Source: Scleromitrula shiraiana
Lineage: Eukaryota > Ascomycota > Leotiomycetes > Helotiales > Sclerotiniaceae
Direction of reading: 5' to 3'
Assembly (NCBI GenBank): GCA_028455995.1
Contig: JABELC010000006.1
Coordinates: forward strand, 1,488,001 to 1,552,000
DNA length: 64,000 nucleotides
Shown here: piece by piece, positions 12,537 to 21,350 of the stretch
Layout: every line of letters starts with the position of its first letter
How positions within the stretch are numbered: the first letter of the stretch is position 1
Program-made: the position numbers and the translations under genes
The notes under the pieces: generated by a model
Told to the model about the DNA's origin: nothing
The model's input: only the letters and a program-made list of their open reading frames with translations
The model's database searches: none

Positions 12537-13557
12537 GGGAGTTGAACTGAATAATAACTTAGAATGTTATAATATGGGAAAATTACTAATGTTTTAATAC
12601 GAAAATGGCCTATTTTTTAATCGAAGCAAGTTCAACGCTGCAAGGGTCTGAGGCATTTTGAACGTTTTTTTGGTAAGAAATTGATTTTGTTTAATAAGAG
12701 CATTTCAATATTATATTTTTACTTTTTAATTATAATTTATTAAAAAAAGAATTATATTATTTAAAAACTTTTATTTATTATTATTTATATAATTGACATT
12801 AGATATTTAAATTGTATAATTGATTTAAAATTTTATTTTAAAAAATTTTATATAAACAAAATTTGTTTTAAACTTTATTAATTTTATTTTTAATATTCAT
12901 ATATTAATAATAATTTTAGATTTAATCGAATCATTAATTTAAGTTAAATATTCTGCAAATCTATAAATTGCATTAGTGGCATTGTTATTATATTGAAAGA
13001 TAGTTAAAAGGTGGTTAAAATAATTGGATTTTAAGATTGAATTTTGAAATAAATATTTTAAATTTAAGGTATTTCTTTAAATTATTATTAATATTTATCT
13101 TTTTTAAAATTAATAATTACAATTTTTTTTAAAAAATATTTTTATATAGTAAAGGTTAGATCGATTAAAAGATTTTTAATATATTATTAGATTTATTTAA
13201 AAAGATTATAGTTATTGATTTTGAAAAGAGTAGGTGCTAATAATAATTTAAGAATGTTTATATTTGAAAATGTATTTTTTTTTTTTAATAATATAGTTAT
13301 ATATTAAAATTTTAAATTATAATAATATAATATATATAAAAATATTGAGAAAATTTATTTTAATTTATATAATTAATTTTAAAAAATTATATTTATTAAT
13401 TAATTTATTATTATTATTTAAAAAATCGTTAATATATTGATTTGTTTATATTTATATTAAAGTGATGATTAAATATTTTTAAACTCTTTAGTATACTTTA
13501 AGTAAAAAAATTAAAGAATATTATTGGTCAAAAATTTTTATGTGGGGTAATATATCG

Positions 13558-13578
13558 AAGGGTCTGAGGATGAGATAA
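13558..13578 (-). repeat. right terminal inverted repeat of element 1
   Basis: The exact reverse complement of 12516-12536, followed at once by the second copy of CCTATGTT. Confidence 0.9.
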
Positions 13579-13609
13579 CCTATGTTAGAAATTGATGCGC
13601 TATCGCTTG

Positions 13610-13634
13610 CCCTACGGTATCACGTATTCAGGGA
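13610..13634 (+). repeat. left terminal inverted repeat of element 2
   Basis: A 25-bp exact match to the reverse complement of 14545-14569. Confidence 0.9.
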
Positions 13635-14019
13635 GCGAACCTGAATAGAATTCAATGACTTCCCTGAATGAACTTCAGGAAATTGGTTATTTTAGTATTT
13701 GGATACATTAAAACTTTAAATATCAATATATTAAATTTGCAATTAACTAAAAATTGAATTTTATATAATATAAAATAATTAAGTTTAAACTCAAAGATTA
13801 ATTTCAAATAAACTTCGAATAAATTTTAGCTAGATTTTATCAATTTGAAATTATACTTAAAATAGTTTCATTATCAATTTTTATATTATAAAATTATATA
13901 ATTTTTTAATAGATTTTTATTAGTTAAAGATTTATCTAACTCTTTATCAATTTGATCTAATCTATATAAATATAGCTTTAAGCTATAAAACCACATCATA
14001 ACCTTAAACTTCATTTTTT

Positions 14020-14175
14020 ATGAATCAACAACTTTATCATCTTAAAAAAGATCTTAAAGAAGATCTTAAAAAAGATCTTAAAAAAGATCTTAAAAAAGAT
14101 CTTAAAAAAGATGATTTTCTACAAAAAATTATGGAATTTGAAAATATATTTATATTACTTTTTAATGTATACTAA
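14020..14175 (+). other. 51-residue LKKD-repeat open frame inside element 2
   Basis: The ATG at 14020 opens a frame ending TAA at 14173-14175. After MNQQLYHL the protein is about six tandem copies of a K-K/E-D-L tetrapeptide, encoded by the unit CTTAAAAAAGAT, and then a short hydrophobic end. Being a multiple of three, the repeat stays in frame by construction, so coding need not be implied. It may be a remnant of an element-encoded protein or chance in simple sequence. Confidence 0.3.
14039..14112 (+). repeat. 12-bp tandem array (CTTAAAAAAGAT)
   Basis: About six near-identical units, one with G for A. Each junction reads AAGATCTT, so the array is nearly self-complementary at every boundary and could form a string of small hairpins. 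Confidence 0.85.
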
Positions 14176-14306
14176 TACTAATAATATCAACTTAAGCATA
14201 TTAATAATAAAAAAAATACAAAGTTGATCTTAGTATATTAACTAAATTAAAAAATAATAAAACATATCAACTATTAGTATATACTAATTTTATATGTAAA
14301 TGTAAT

Positions 14307-14385
14307 TTTATATATAAATACAAATAGAAATGCACTAATTTTATATATAAATACAAATAGAAATGCACTAATTTTATATATAAAC
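14307..14385 (+). repeat. 33-bp tandem repeat, about two copies
   Basis: The unit contains ATGCACTAATTTTATATATA followed by AATACAAATAGAA. Two copies follow each other exactly and a partial third begins. Confidence 0.7.
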
Positions 14386-14544
14386 TCTATATTAATCTTA
14401 TACTATGCAATTATCCAAGATAAATCTAAATATCTAAATTAAATTTGTATTAATATAAAATCACTCCTTGAAAATCAACTTATAATGCAATTAAAATTTC
14501 AATTATAATGCGAAAATTTCCTTCCCTAAATGGTATTCAAGAAA

Positions 14545-14569
14545 TCCCTGAATACGTGATACCGTAGGG
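14545..14569 (-). repeat. right terminal inverted repeat of element 2
   Basis: The exact reverse complement of 13610-13634. Confidence 0.9.
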
Positions 14570-14887
14570 TTGAGGCTCTCAAGAATAATTAATTCATCCC
14601 AAATCCCTCTCTTCATTCACCCAAAAATATTCTAATGCAATTATAGTGCAAGAAAATCTCGATAGGCACCAACAATGACACCGGATGCGGACTTTCAGCT
14701 GGGATCCACTGTGCTAAGATACAGGGTTACATCAATTCAGCTTCGCTGGTCCCTCAGCTTGATACCTTTACTAGAAATATCTCCGTTTTTCGGAAGTCGT
14801 GATGATGATATTCTGTGCCATTAGCCAAGTTACAAACTGCTTTTTATACTCGTCCTCTACTCCATTCTCCTACAACAAGTATAACCA
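14570..14887. other. promoter region of the HET gene
   Basis: Normal base composition returns just after the element. This 318-bp stretch separates the element end from the HET-domain ATG, so the insertion sits at the edge of that gene's promoter. Confidence 0.5.
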
Positions 14888-17566
14888 ATGGATTATCTCC
14901 TCCTACCACACTATCGTGGGGATCCTCCAGCGGCAGTCCCAAAAGTACCATATGTTTCATCTACTCGATATGATGGCACTCCTTTTCTTTCGTATCCCGC
15001 GAAGGTTGGTAAACCTGAAGCTGGCGATGCTTGGATTGACCATTCATTATTTCTCCGCAAAGAAATTTACTACCCTACACCACTGCCTGAGCTAGAATCA
15101 TTCATTCAGACTTGGTTGTTTTTCGGGCTGATTGCAGAAGTCCTGGGGGCCACCAGCGAGGATGAGGTTGGGGAATCTGCTTCAAGGTCTGAGGTGGGCT
15201 CTCAAGAGGACTTTGCAATGTTTACGCCTAGCGAAGTTCTTGATCTCATATACAATACTATTTGTGTTCCAGATGAGTCTGGCACTTTGGTTTTGTTACT
15301 CGATGCTGCTGGTCTTGAGTATCTGTTAAAAATTACAAGGGCTAGATGGCCTTCTGATGCTAGAGATCGGCAGGAGCGATACGGTTATCTTGCCCGCTGC
15401 TTCAAATGCACATCTAACATGTTAAAGTCACTGCCAAAGGATTTCAATGCAAATATAAGGAACTCTATGTTCGGCATCTTTGAACTCTTTAGTCTTACTC
15501 TAAAACGAGCCGCAAGTATACAAGGTTTACGATATGATTACTTTTTTATGACAATTCCAGAATACTTTGATGGAGCTGTTCGAGAAGGTATGATGCGTCG
15601 TGGCTGGTGTCCTAACGATATTGAAAGAACGAGTCGAATTTCACCATCTTTACAACTTGCTTATATGGCAGGAATGATTGATAGATCTTTACCGAAACGA
15701 GATCATAGTAATTGCACGAATACTTCTTGCAAACACTTTCAGATCGATATGTCAAAATATCAGTTGCAACATCATGTTGAAGGTTGCCACTGCGGTACGG
15801 TAGATGTGAACAGTGATGCTATTACAAAGATTCTCGAAAAGGATGAGAAAATAGTATTGCTTCGTTTCGTTGGAGACATCGACAATTTGACAGTTGAACT
15901 TGTTGAATCAAGTAAAGACACTCCATATGTTGCAATTTCTCACGTATGGGCGGACGGTTTGGGTAACCCGAAAGCAAACTCACTGCATCGGTGCAAATTG
16001 TTCTACTTACTTAATTTGATGGCTTCTATCAAGACCACAGAGGGACAAGAGCCACCGCTAGTATGGCTTGATACTCTTTGTTGTCCAGCTCAAGATGGAC
16101 CAGGGAAACGTTTGGCTATTGAGAAGATCCGACTGGTCTATCAGAATGCAGAATATGTATTAGTTCTAGACGCAGGACTGTTGGCATACAAATCTCAGGA
16201 CCAGGATATTCCCGAGAAGACCATGCGAATTTTTACAGCGGGTTGGATGCGACGATTATGGACTCTCCAAGAAGGCGCACTTGCCAAGTCTCTGTATTTC
16301 CAGTTCTCCGATGAGGCTGTATCATTGTTTGAGCTTCGCTTGAAACTTATGGAACAAGCTTCCACTTCTATGCAACATTATAACTTCCTTACACATATTT
16401 GGAGACAGCTTTATGCGTTCGACGGATTTTTTCCGGGGAGTCAGAAGTTAGCAAGCGAGCTACCCAAAATCACCTTAGTTGACGAAGCTCTACTTCATCG
16501 CAGTGTTTCGGTATCAACCGATGAACCATTGTGCATTGGAACGTTGATGCATTTGGATTTGGCAAAGATTCTAGCTGTGAAACCTATAGAAGACCGCATG
16601 AAAAAGGTCTGGGAATTAATCGGCTTATCGGAGGAAGGAATACCTGACAAAGTCATTTTCCTTGAGGAAACAAAAATTAGAGCTCCAGGCTGGCGATGGG
16701 CTTTAGAAAGTTTTCTGCGGCCTGAAAAGGTTTGGTTGACTACTGGACGCTTTCTTCTAAGTCCGCTAGCGAGAGGAAAGATTGATCCTCGTGGTCTTCG
16801 TGTTCAATTTCCGGGGTATAAGATCAAGAAACGAGAAATCGACGATGGACGACCGAGAAACCCCTGGCCTGGTATGACACGTGTGGCGGAAACAGCCATT
16901 CAATTCCAGGACAAAGATACAGCAAAGTGGTATACAATTGTAGACAAGACAACTGCTTTAAGAGTGGACAATTATTTAAGTGATGAGGATAGGACAGAAC
17001 ATAACAAATTGGAACAGTTTCCTCTTCATGACTTGGCAGATTTGAACACCTCAGGTTTAGTTCTAGACTCGGGACAACGGGAAACTACTTCTGGGGTTTT
17101 CGGTGTTATTACTGACGATGATGGTGTTGCGAGGGATGGGAGCATGAGGGAGAGAGGAATTAAGATGGAAGGCAAATTCAGAACTATTGTTGATGCTTTT
17201 CAGGATGATCTATGTCATTTTTATGAGACTATTTCTGATTTAGCGTTTCAGGCTCGAAATAATGAATTGACGGATAGACATCTCGAGATATACTCTCGTT
17301 TGAAAGAGGAAAGTCATGGACTGAACGAACTTTTAGAAAAGAGGATAGAAGAAGATGAGGAGTTTAATCAATCAAAGAAGAATCTAAATGAGTATTTTAA
17401 GGAGGCAGTGAAAAAGGTGGTAGATGTTGATGAAACATTTGTTCAGGCCGTTCAAGTACATATGGGAGAAAATGTGAATAATGTTTGGGTCTTGGTGAGT
17501 AACTGGTATCAAGGTGACTATGTTGGAGAGAGATTTGCAGAAGAAACTGTTTGGTTTGTTGATTAA
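14888..17566 (+). CDS. HET-domain (heterokaryon-incompatibility-type) protein
   Basis: Single exon, 892 residues. The HET domain lies about 344-465 with its hallmark blocks: PYVAISHVWADGLGN (about 344), PLVWLDTLCCP (about 390), a KIRLVYQNAEYVLVLDA block, and GWMRRLWTLQEG (about 452). The preceding region contains a Cys/His-rich stretch (CTNTSCKH and VEGCHCG, about 277-303) often seen just before HET domains in this large subfamily; it might bind metal. The C-terminal 400 residues are not recognised, and the end is acidic and helical (KEESHGLNELLEKRIEEDEE). HET proteins trigger cell death on non-self recognition during hyphal fusion, but most members have no demonstrated role. The gene is intact despite lying beside A+T-degraded elements. 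No partner (NLR, SNARE or NACHT gene) is nearby. Confidence 0.9.
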   Translation: MDYLLLPHYRGDPPAAVPKVPYVSSTRYDGTPFLSYPAKVGKPEAGDAWIDHSLFLRKEIYYPTPLPELESFIQTWLFFGLIAEVLGATSEDEVGESASRSEVGSQEDFAMFTPSEVLDLIYNTICVPDESGTLVLLLDAAGLEYLLKITRARWPSDARDRQERYGYLARCFKCTSNMLKSLPKDFNANIRNSMFGIFELFSLTLKRAASIQGLRYDYFFMTIPEYFDGAVREGMMRRGWCPNDIERTSRISPSLQLAYMAGMIDRSLPKRDHSNCTNTSCKHFQIDMSKYQLQHHVEGCHCGTVDVNSDAITKILEKDEKIVLLRFVGDIDNLTVELVESSKDTPYVAISHVWADGLGNPKANSLHRCKLFYLLNLMASIKTTEGQEPPLVWLDTLCCPAQDGPGKRLAIEKIRLVYQNAEYVLVLDAGLLAYKSQDQDIPEKTMRIFTAGWMRRLWTLQEGALAKSLYFQFSDEAVSLFELRLKLMEQASTSMQHYNFLTHIWRQLYAFDGFFPGSQKLASELPKITLVDEALLHRSVSVSTDEPLCIGTLMHLDLAKILAVKPIEDRMKKVWELIGLSEEGIPDKVIFLEETKIRAPGWRWALESFLRPEKVWLTTGRFLLSPLARGKIDPRGLRVQFPGYKIKKREIDDGRPRNPWPGMTRVAETAIQFQDKDTAKWYTIVDKTTALRVDNYLSDEDRTEHNKLEQFPLHDLADLNTSGLVLDSGQRETTSGVFGVITDDDGVARDGSMRERGIKMEGKFRTIVDAFQDDLCHFYETISDLAFQARNNELTDRHLEIYSRLKEESHGLNELLEKRIEEDEEFNQSKKNLNEYFKEAVKKVVDVDETFVQAVQVHMGENVNNVWVLVSNWYQGDYVGERFAEETVWFVD

Positions 17567-18039
17567 TTTGCAATGTATGCTGACGAGGCTGATGAAGTGA
17601 TGAACTATCTACATTGAGTTGTTGTAGTTTTGGATGCTCGTTTAGTTCATATGCAACTATTGTGTATTGTTCTTAATTAGTCTGATAAGACTAACTGTTC
17701 TAATGCTGAACGAATATTCAAAAATATATTAACTCGATATCTACTCCTTCGTATATGTATTGTCCGACTTATTACCCCGTGTGAATAATTTTATATGGAG
17801 ATGGATGATCTGATCTCCACTGTGCCAACTCGAATGCGGGGTATACCCCAACAACATTTTATAGGCACGTTAGCCGAACCCATTCACTTGGCCTACGTTC
17901 TTCAAAATTTCCACCCCGACCTATATATTTAAGAAATACTATCTCTTCGTTAGAGCTCCCATCTCTATCTCATTAACTCAAACATTTATGCAAGCTGGTC
18001 ACTTTCGAGCTCAAACACAAACGAAGACAGTATTAAATC
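17567..18039. other. intergenic / promoter of the transaldolase
   Basis: Contains the 3' flank of the HET gene and a promoter region with TATATATTTAAG near 17921-17932, about 110 bases before the transaldolase ATG. No gene. Confidence 0.5.
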
Positions 18040-19522
18040 ATGGCCCCATCCGATTTACTATCGTTGATGCGAGAAAGCACAATCGTTGATTGTGACACTA
18101 TGGACTTTGGAGGTAAAATATCATCTCGATCATGATACAATCTAATTGTTCATTTTCTAACCAGATACAACATAGTTGCAAAAACACTTGGTCCATTCGT
18201 CGATTGTACTTCAAATCAGGTAAGAGTTCTTCTATGATGATACCTTTTCGAGAACGCCATGGTTAATAAAGCCCAGGCCATTGCATTCTTCGAACTTCAG
18301 AAACCAGAAAATGCAGAACTTGTTCGTGATTCGATTGACGCAGCAAAGACACTCGTTGCTGAATATCCAGATATCAATGTTCTAGAGCTAGCAGTTGAGA
18401 TTGCGGTATGCTTATCTTCCTTTTGATTCCTCGTAGCCCAGAAGTTCCCGGATATACAAATAAGATTTAGCTCTAGTTGATTATATCAACACCAAAGAAA
18501 GGATCGTCATTGAGTCTGCTAATTTATAAATCAATTTATCACATTTGGTGAACTTAATTCAGATGTTCCTTTGGGGAGTTATATCTTCAAACTCATTTTC
18601 ATTCTTTGCTGTTTGGTGCCCAACTTCTCAAGTAGGCTTCGAGTATAGACATTAGAGCCATCAACTCATTTCGTTCATAGATGATCAAATTGCAACTTAA
18701 GATTTCTACTGTGATCACAGGAATGGTCCATATTCAAACCAACCCATATCATTCGTACGATAGCATGAAAATGGTGGGCGACTCACAAAGTAAGCTCTAA
18801 TGTTCAGATTATTCATTTCTCTATTCTGAATGGTTCAAGGAATTACATCCCTCTTCAAATATCTGTCGCCAGATTTTGATTGCAAACGCATTTGTTTCAA
18901 AATACCCAGCACTTGGGAGGGACTGCAAGCTTGTCTCATTCTTCAATCCTCGGGCGTTTCCACTCTAGCGACTACACTATTTACGATGGAGCAAGCAACA
19001 CTAGCAGGCGAAGTCGGCTGCCGCTATGTAGCCCCTTACGTCAATGAATTGAAAGTTCATTTTGAACCAGGATTCATTGATACGAATAAAGGCAGTGTTC
19101 TCTGCTTGGAGGCACAAAGGTATTACAAGAAGCACGGAATAGAGACACTTGTACTACCAGCTAGTTTAACCAGTATTGACGAGGTGTTGGAGTTGAGGGG
19201 CGTCGATCACATAACAATTTCCCCAGCTCTACTGGTCGAGATGGTAGGGACTAGCGCTGTGGGATTCGCAGGTGCATCTATTTTTGACAAGGATGCGTGG
19301 TATGATGAAGAGATTCCTCCATTGTTGAAGTCAGCAAACGATGAGAAGGCGTGGAGAATGGCTTTTACCAGGAGTGGGAAAGGTGAGGGCGAGAGAAAAT
19401 TGAGTCAAGTAAGTAATTGTCTGTGACTTGAGAACCAGTTCTAGAATTAACTCAGGGAACGCTGTTAGGCAATCAACATATTTTGTGATATGCAGACAAA
19501 GTTGGAAGCCATGATGGCTTGA
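18040..19522 (+). CDS. transaldolase-family protein
   Basis: Six exons: 18040-18112, 18176-18219, 18277-18405, 18681-18789, 18840-19408 and 19469-19522. They join in frame to 325 residues ending KLEAMMA. Family marks are the early Asp in IVDCDT (about 16-20), FVDCTSNQ, ITGMVHIQTNPYHSY, and the Schiff-base lysine at about 139 in CFKIPSTWEG, followed by STLATTLFT and HITISPALL. Transaldolase moves a dihydroxyacetone unit between sugar phosphates in the pentose phosphate pathway, in the cytosol. This single-domain form is of the type found as extra fungal paralogs rather than an obviously sole housekeeping copy; that is inference. Intron 3 is 275 bp, five times its neighbours. The residue before the VHIQTNP block is Met where I would expect Arg or Asn. 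It precedes the NRPS-like reductase in the same direction. Confidence 0.85.
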
Positions 19523-21350
19523 GAGGGCTTATTTTGTGTCCGCTAAGCTATCCGAACTTAGCTTAATGGCAGTCACTCGATTGAATTTTCTTCTTATTTC
19601 TAGATAGGTGTCGCCTTATTTTCTGTTGGTCTAGAACTTCCAACATTGCATATAAGCTCAAAGCTTCAGATTGTACCACTGCTACTGCAACATCTTGGCA
19701 GCGTTCTCCCTGCTCTTGGAACAATGCATGACTTTTGATAATGGAGATTGCGGCGCTATTCTTTTGATTTTAGCTTCGATGGCAGAGATGCTCGCTTATT
19801 CGATATTTTAAACCTAGATAGCATATATATGGACAGGTTATGGTGTTGATGTATTGATGATTGATTGGGGCCATCGTCAATTGTTATCAGATGATTCATT
19901 GCAACTGTTGTAGAATCTTTGAAGTTTGGATCAACTTCTACTCCGGCTGGGATAAATTCAATACGGCCCGACAAACCGGCTATAAGCCAGAACCTGGTAA
20001 TGATTCCCGTTAATCTGGGTAATCAATCTAGTAAGATGTCCGATTAACACGGGCCGTATAATGTCACCCCTCAATTGCACGTATTATCTCTGTTCAACTT
20101 GTTTGCATAGATTCTTTCCATTCCAACTGCCGAGTTTTCGTTCAGTTCACGAACAATTACTACGTATATTTCCGTATTAAATTACTAAATGTTGGGCATA
20201 ATTTCAACAATTGGTTTGCTTGAGAGGCGCGATTCAATATTCATATCTTAAACCACAAAGGATAAATTAGTTGGGCTGTGCCGCTGTAGAAACTTTTACT
20301 AGAGGAGATCGGGAACATACAAATTGCATGCAGAAGATGCGCATCTTCTGCCAAATCCTAACTATGTTTACATGATTTTGACTTTCTTCATGAATGACGA
20401 AAGATTCTCAAATCAGCCCAAGGTGCCATGAATGCATAATTGCATTTCTAACCTCTCGGATGCAGGGAAACCAGACGGTCAAGAGCTTACTGTGAGTAAA
20501 ATGAACAAGATCCCATACTGTAGATGAGATACTATTCATCCCAGGAGTCAATCGCAAGATGATAAGTATAGACCGCCTTATCACGGGGCTTGAATATTAT
20601 TTCTTCTCATGCAAGTGCTGATAACGAATCTGGGATGATTATAAATTTTCCATGCAGAGTAAAGATCAATATCTACTTTCAGATTTAGCGTGGAGACAGT
20701 ATACGAGTGCTTCCCAACACGAGAAGTCCTCCGCTAGTGTAAGGTTCGAGAACCTGAAGTTTTATCGGGCACATCGGGTTGCCGCCATCCTACAGAATAA
20801 TAATATACTCAACCTTCAAGCGAATCAAGTCCGAATTACAACGAGGAAGTCTTTCGGCAGTTGAGAGTTCCTTTGATCCTATACTTATAGTTCCACCCAA
20901 ATCTTTGTATAATAACGCCTTTCAAACATTTCAGCCAGCCCAGATATGCAATGCTATCAATTGGTAAATTGCGAATCTTTATATACTCCTTGAGAATTAT
21001 ATGATTGGAGAATTGCAAAGGCGTTTTACCTAACATGTCTTCACCAAGGTCTGGTTGGTATTATGATTTTGATACATCGTCTTCCAAGTTTCCCTTACAG
21101 CGACGCCGCAATGTCACCGATCTGCTGGGGCCCCACAATGTTCGTGGATTTCTACTTACAGTATATCCGCGATTGATTTGTTTTCATGTTAATCTTCTTG
21201 TTAAGTTGCCGTATGCATCCCGCGTTTCTAGTTGATATTGATCTACTATTTGTTATTTTTTCTTCTCTCTTCGTTCGACTGGAAATACGTATATAGTAGC
21301 ACGGTGCCAGAAGGACATATATATAGAATTTTGTATTGTGGATAAACACG
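19523..21350. other. 1.8-kb intergenic region between transaldolase and NRPS-like gene
   Basis: No gene family is recognised in the small frames here. Two structured sites stand out: a 10-bp inverted pair (ATACGGCCCG at 19961-19970 and its reverse complement at 20050-20059) and a perfect 22-bp palindrome at 20330-20351. Promoter elements of the NRPS-like gene are expected at the right-hand end. Confidence 0.5.
20330..20351. promoter_or_regulatory. perfect 22-bp palindrome, candidate regulator site
   Basis: GCAGAAGATGC is followed with no spacer by its exact reverse complement. It lies about 1.0 kb before the NRPS-like ATG and 0.8 kb after the transaldolase stop. Perfect dyads of this length are rare by chance (about one in 4^11 per position). 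The binding factor is unknown. Confidence 0.35.

Larger units (their letters stand above)
12508..13586. mobile_element. inverted-repeat DNA element 1, A+T-degraded, with 8-bp target duplication
   Basis: An exact 21-bp terminal inverted repeat, beginning TTATCTCATCCTCAG, lies at 12516-12536 and, reversed, at 13558-13578. It is flanked directly by the 8-bp direct repeat CCTATGTT at 12508-12515 and 13579-13586. The 1063-bp interior is extremely A+T-rich from about 12660 on and keeps no long open frame. An 8-bp duplication is the usual mark of hAT elements and also occurs in some Mutator-like ones. Just inside the left end is a second inverted pair: 12525-12549 matches 12627-12653 reversed, sharing CCTCAGACCCTTG and GTTGAAC. 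The end is therefore itself a foldback. The A+T decay fits RIP. It could be a non-autonomous element or a deleted full-length one. Confidence 0.8.
13610..14569. mobile_element. inverted-repeat DNA element 2, A+T-degraded
   Basis: An exact 25-bp terminal inverted repeat, beginning CCCTACGGTATCACG, is at 13610-13634 and, reversed, at 14545-14569, bounding 960 bp. The flanks share TTG (13607-13609 and 14570-14572), a possible 3-bp target duplication but too short to be sure. Inside both ends are further copies of the CCTGAAT/ATTCAGG core. The interior is very A+T-rich and includes a 12-bp tandem array, a 33-bp tandem repeat and a 51-codon frame. Its left end lies only 23 bases beyond the right duplication of element 1. 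The superfamily is not assignable from the ends alone. Confidence 0.75.

Noticed and set aside
14039..14385. CRISPR-like array in element 2
   Set aside because: Units are contiguous 12-bp and 33-bp tandems without unique spacers, and the genome is eukaryotic.
12516..14569. One large composite transposon
   Set aside because: The two pairs of ends differ in sequence and element 1 has its own exact 8-bp duplication, so two separate insertions fit better.
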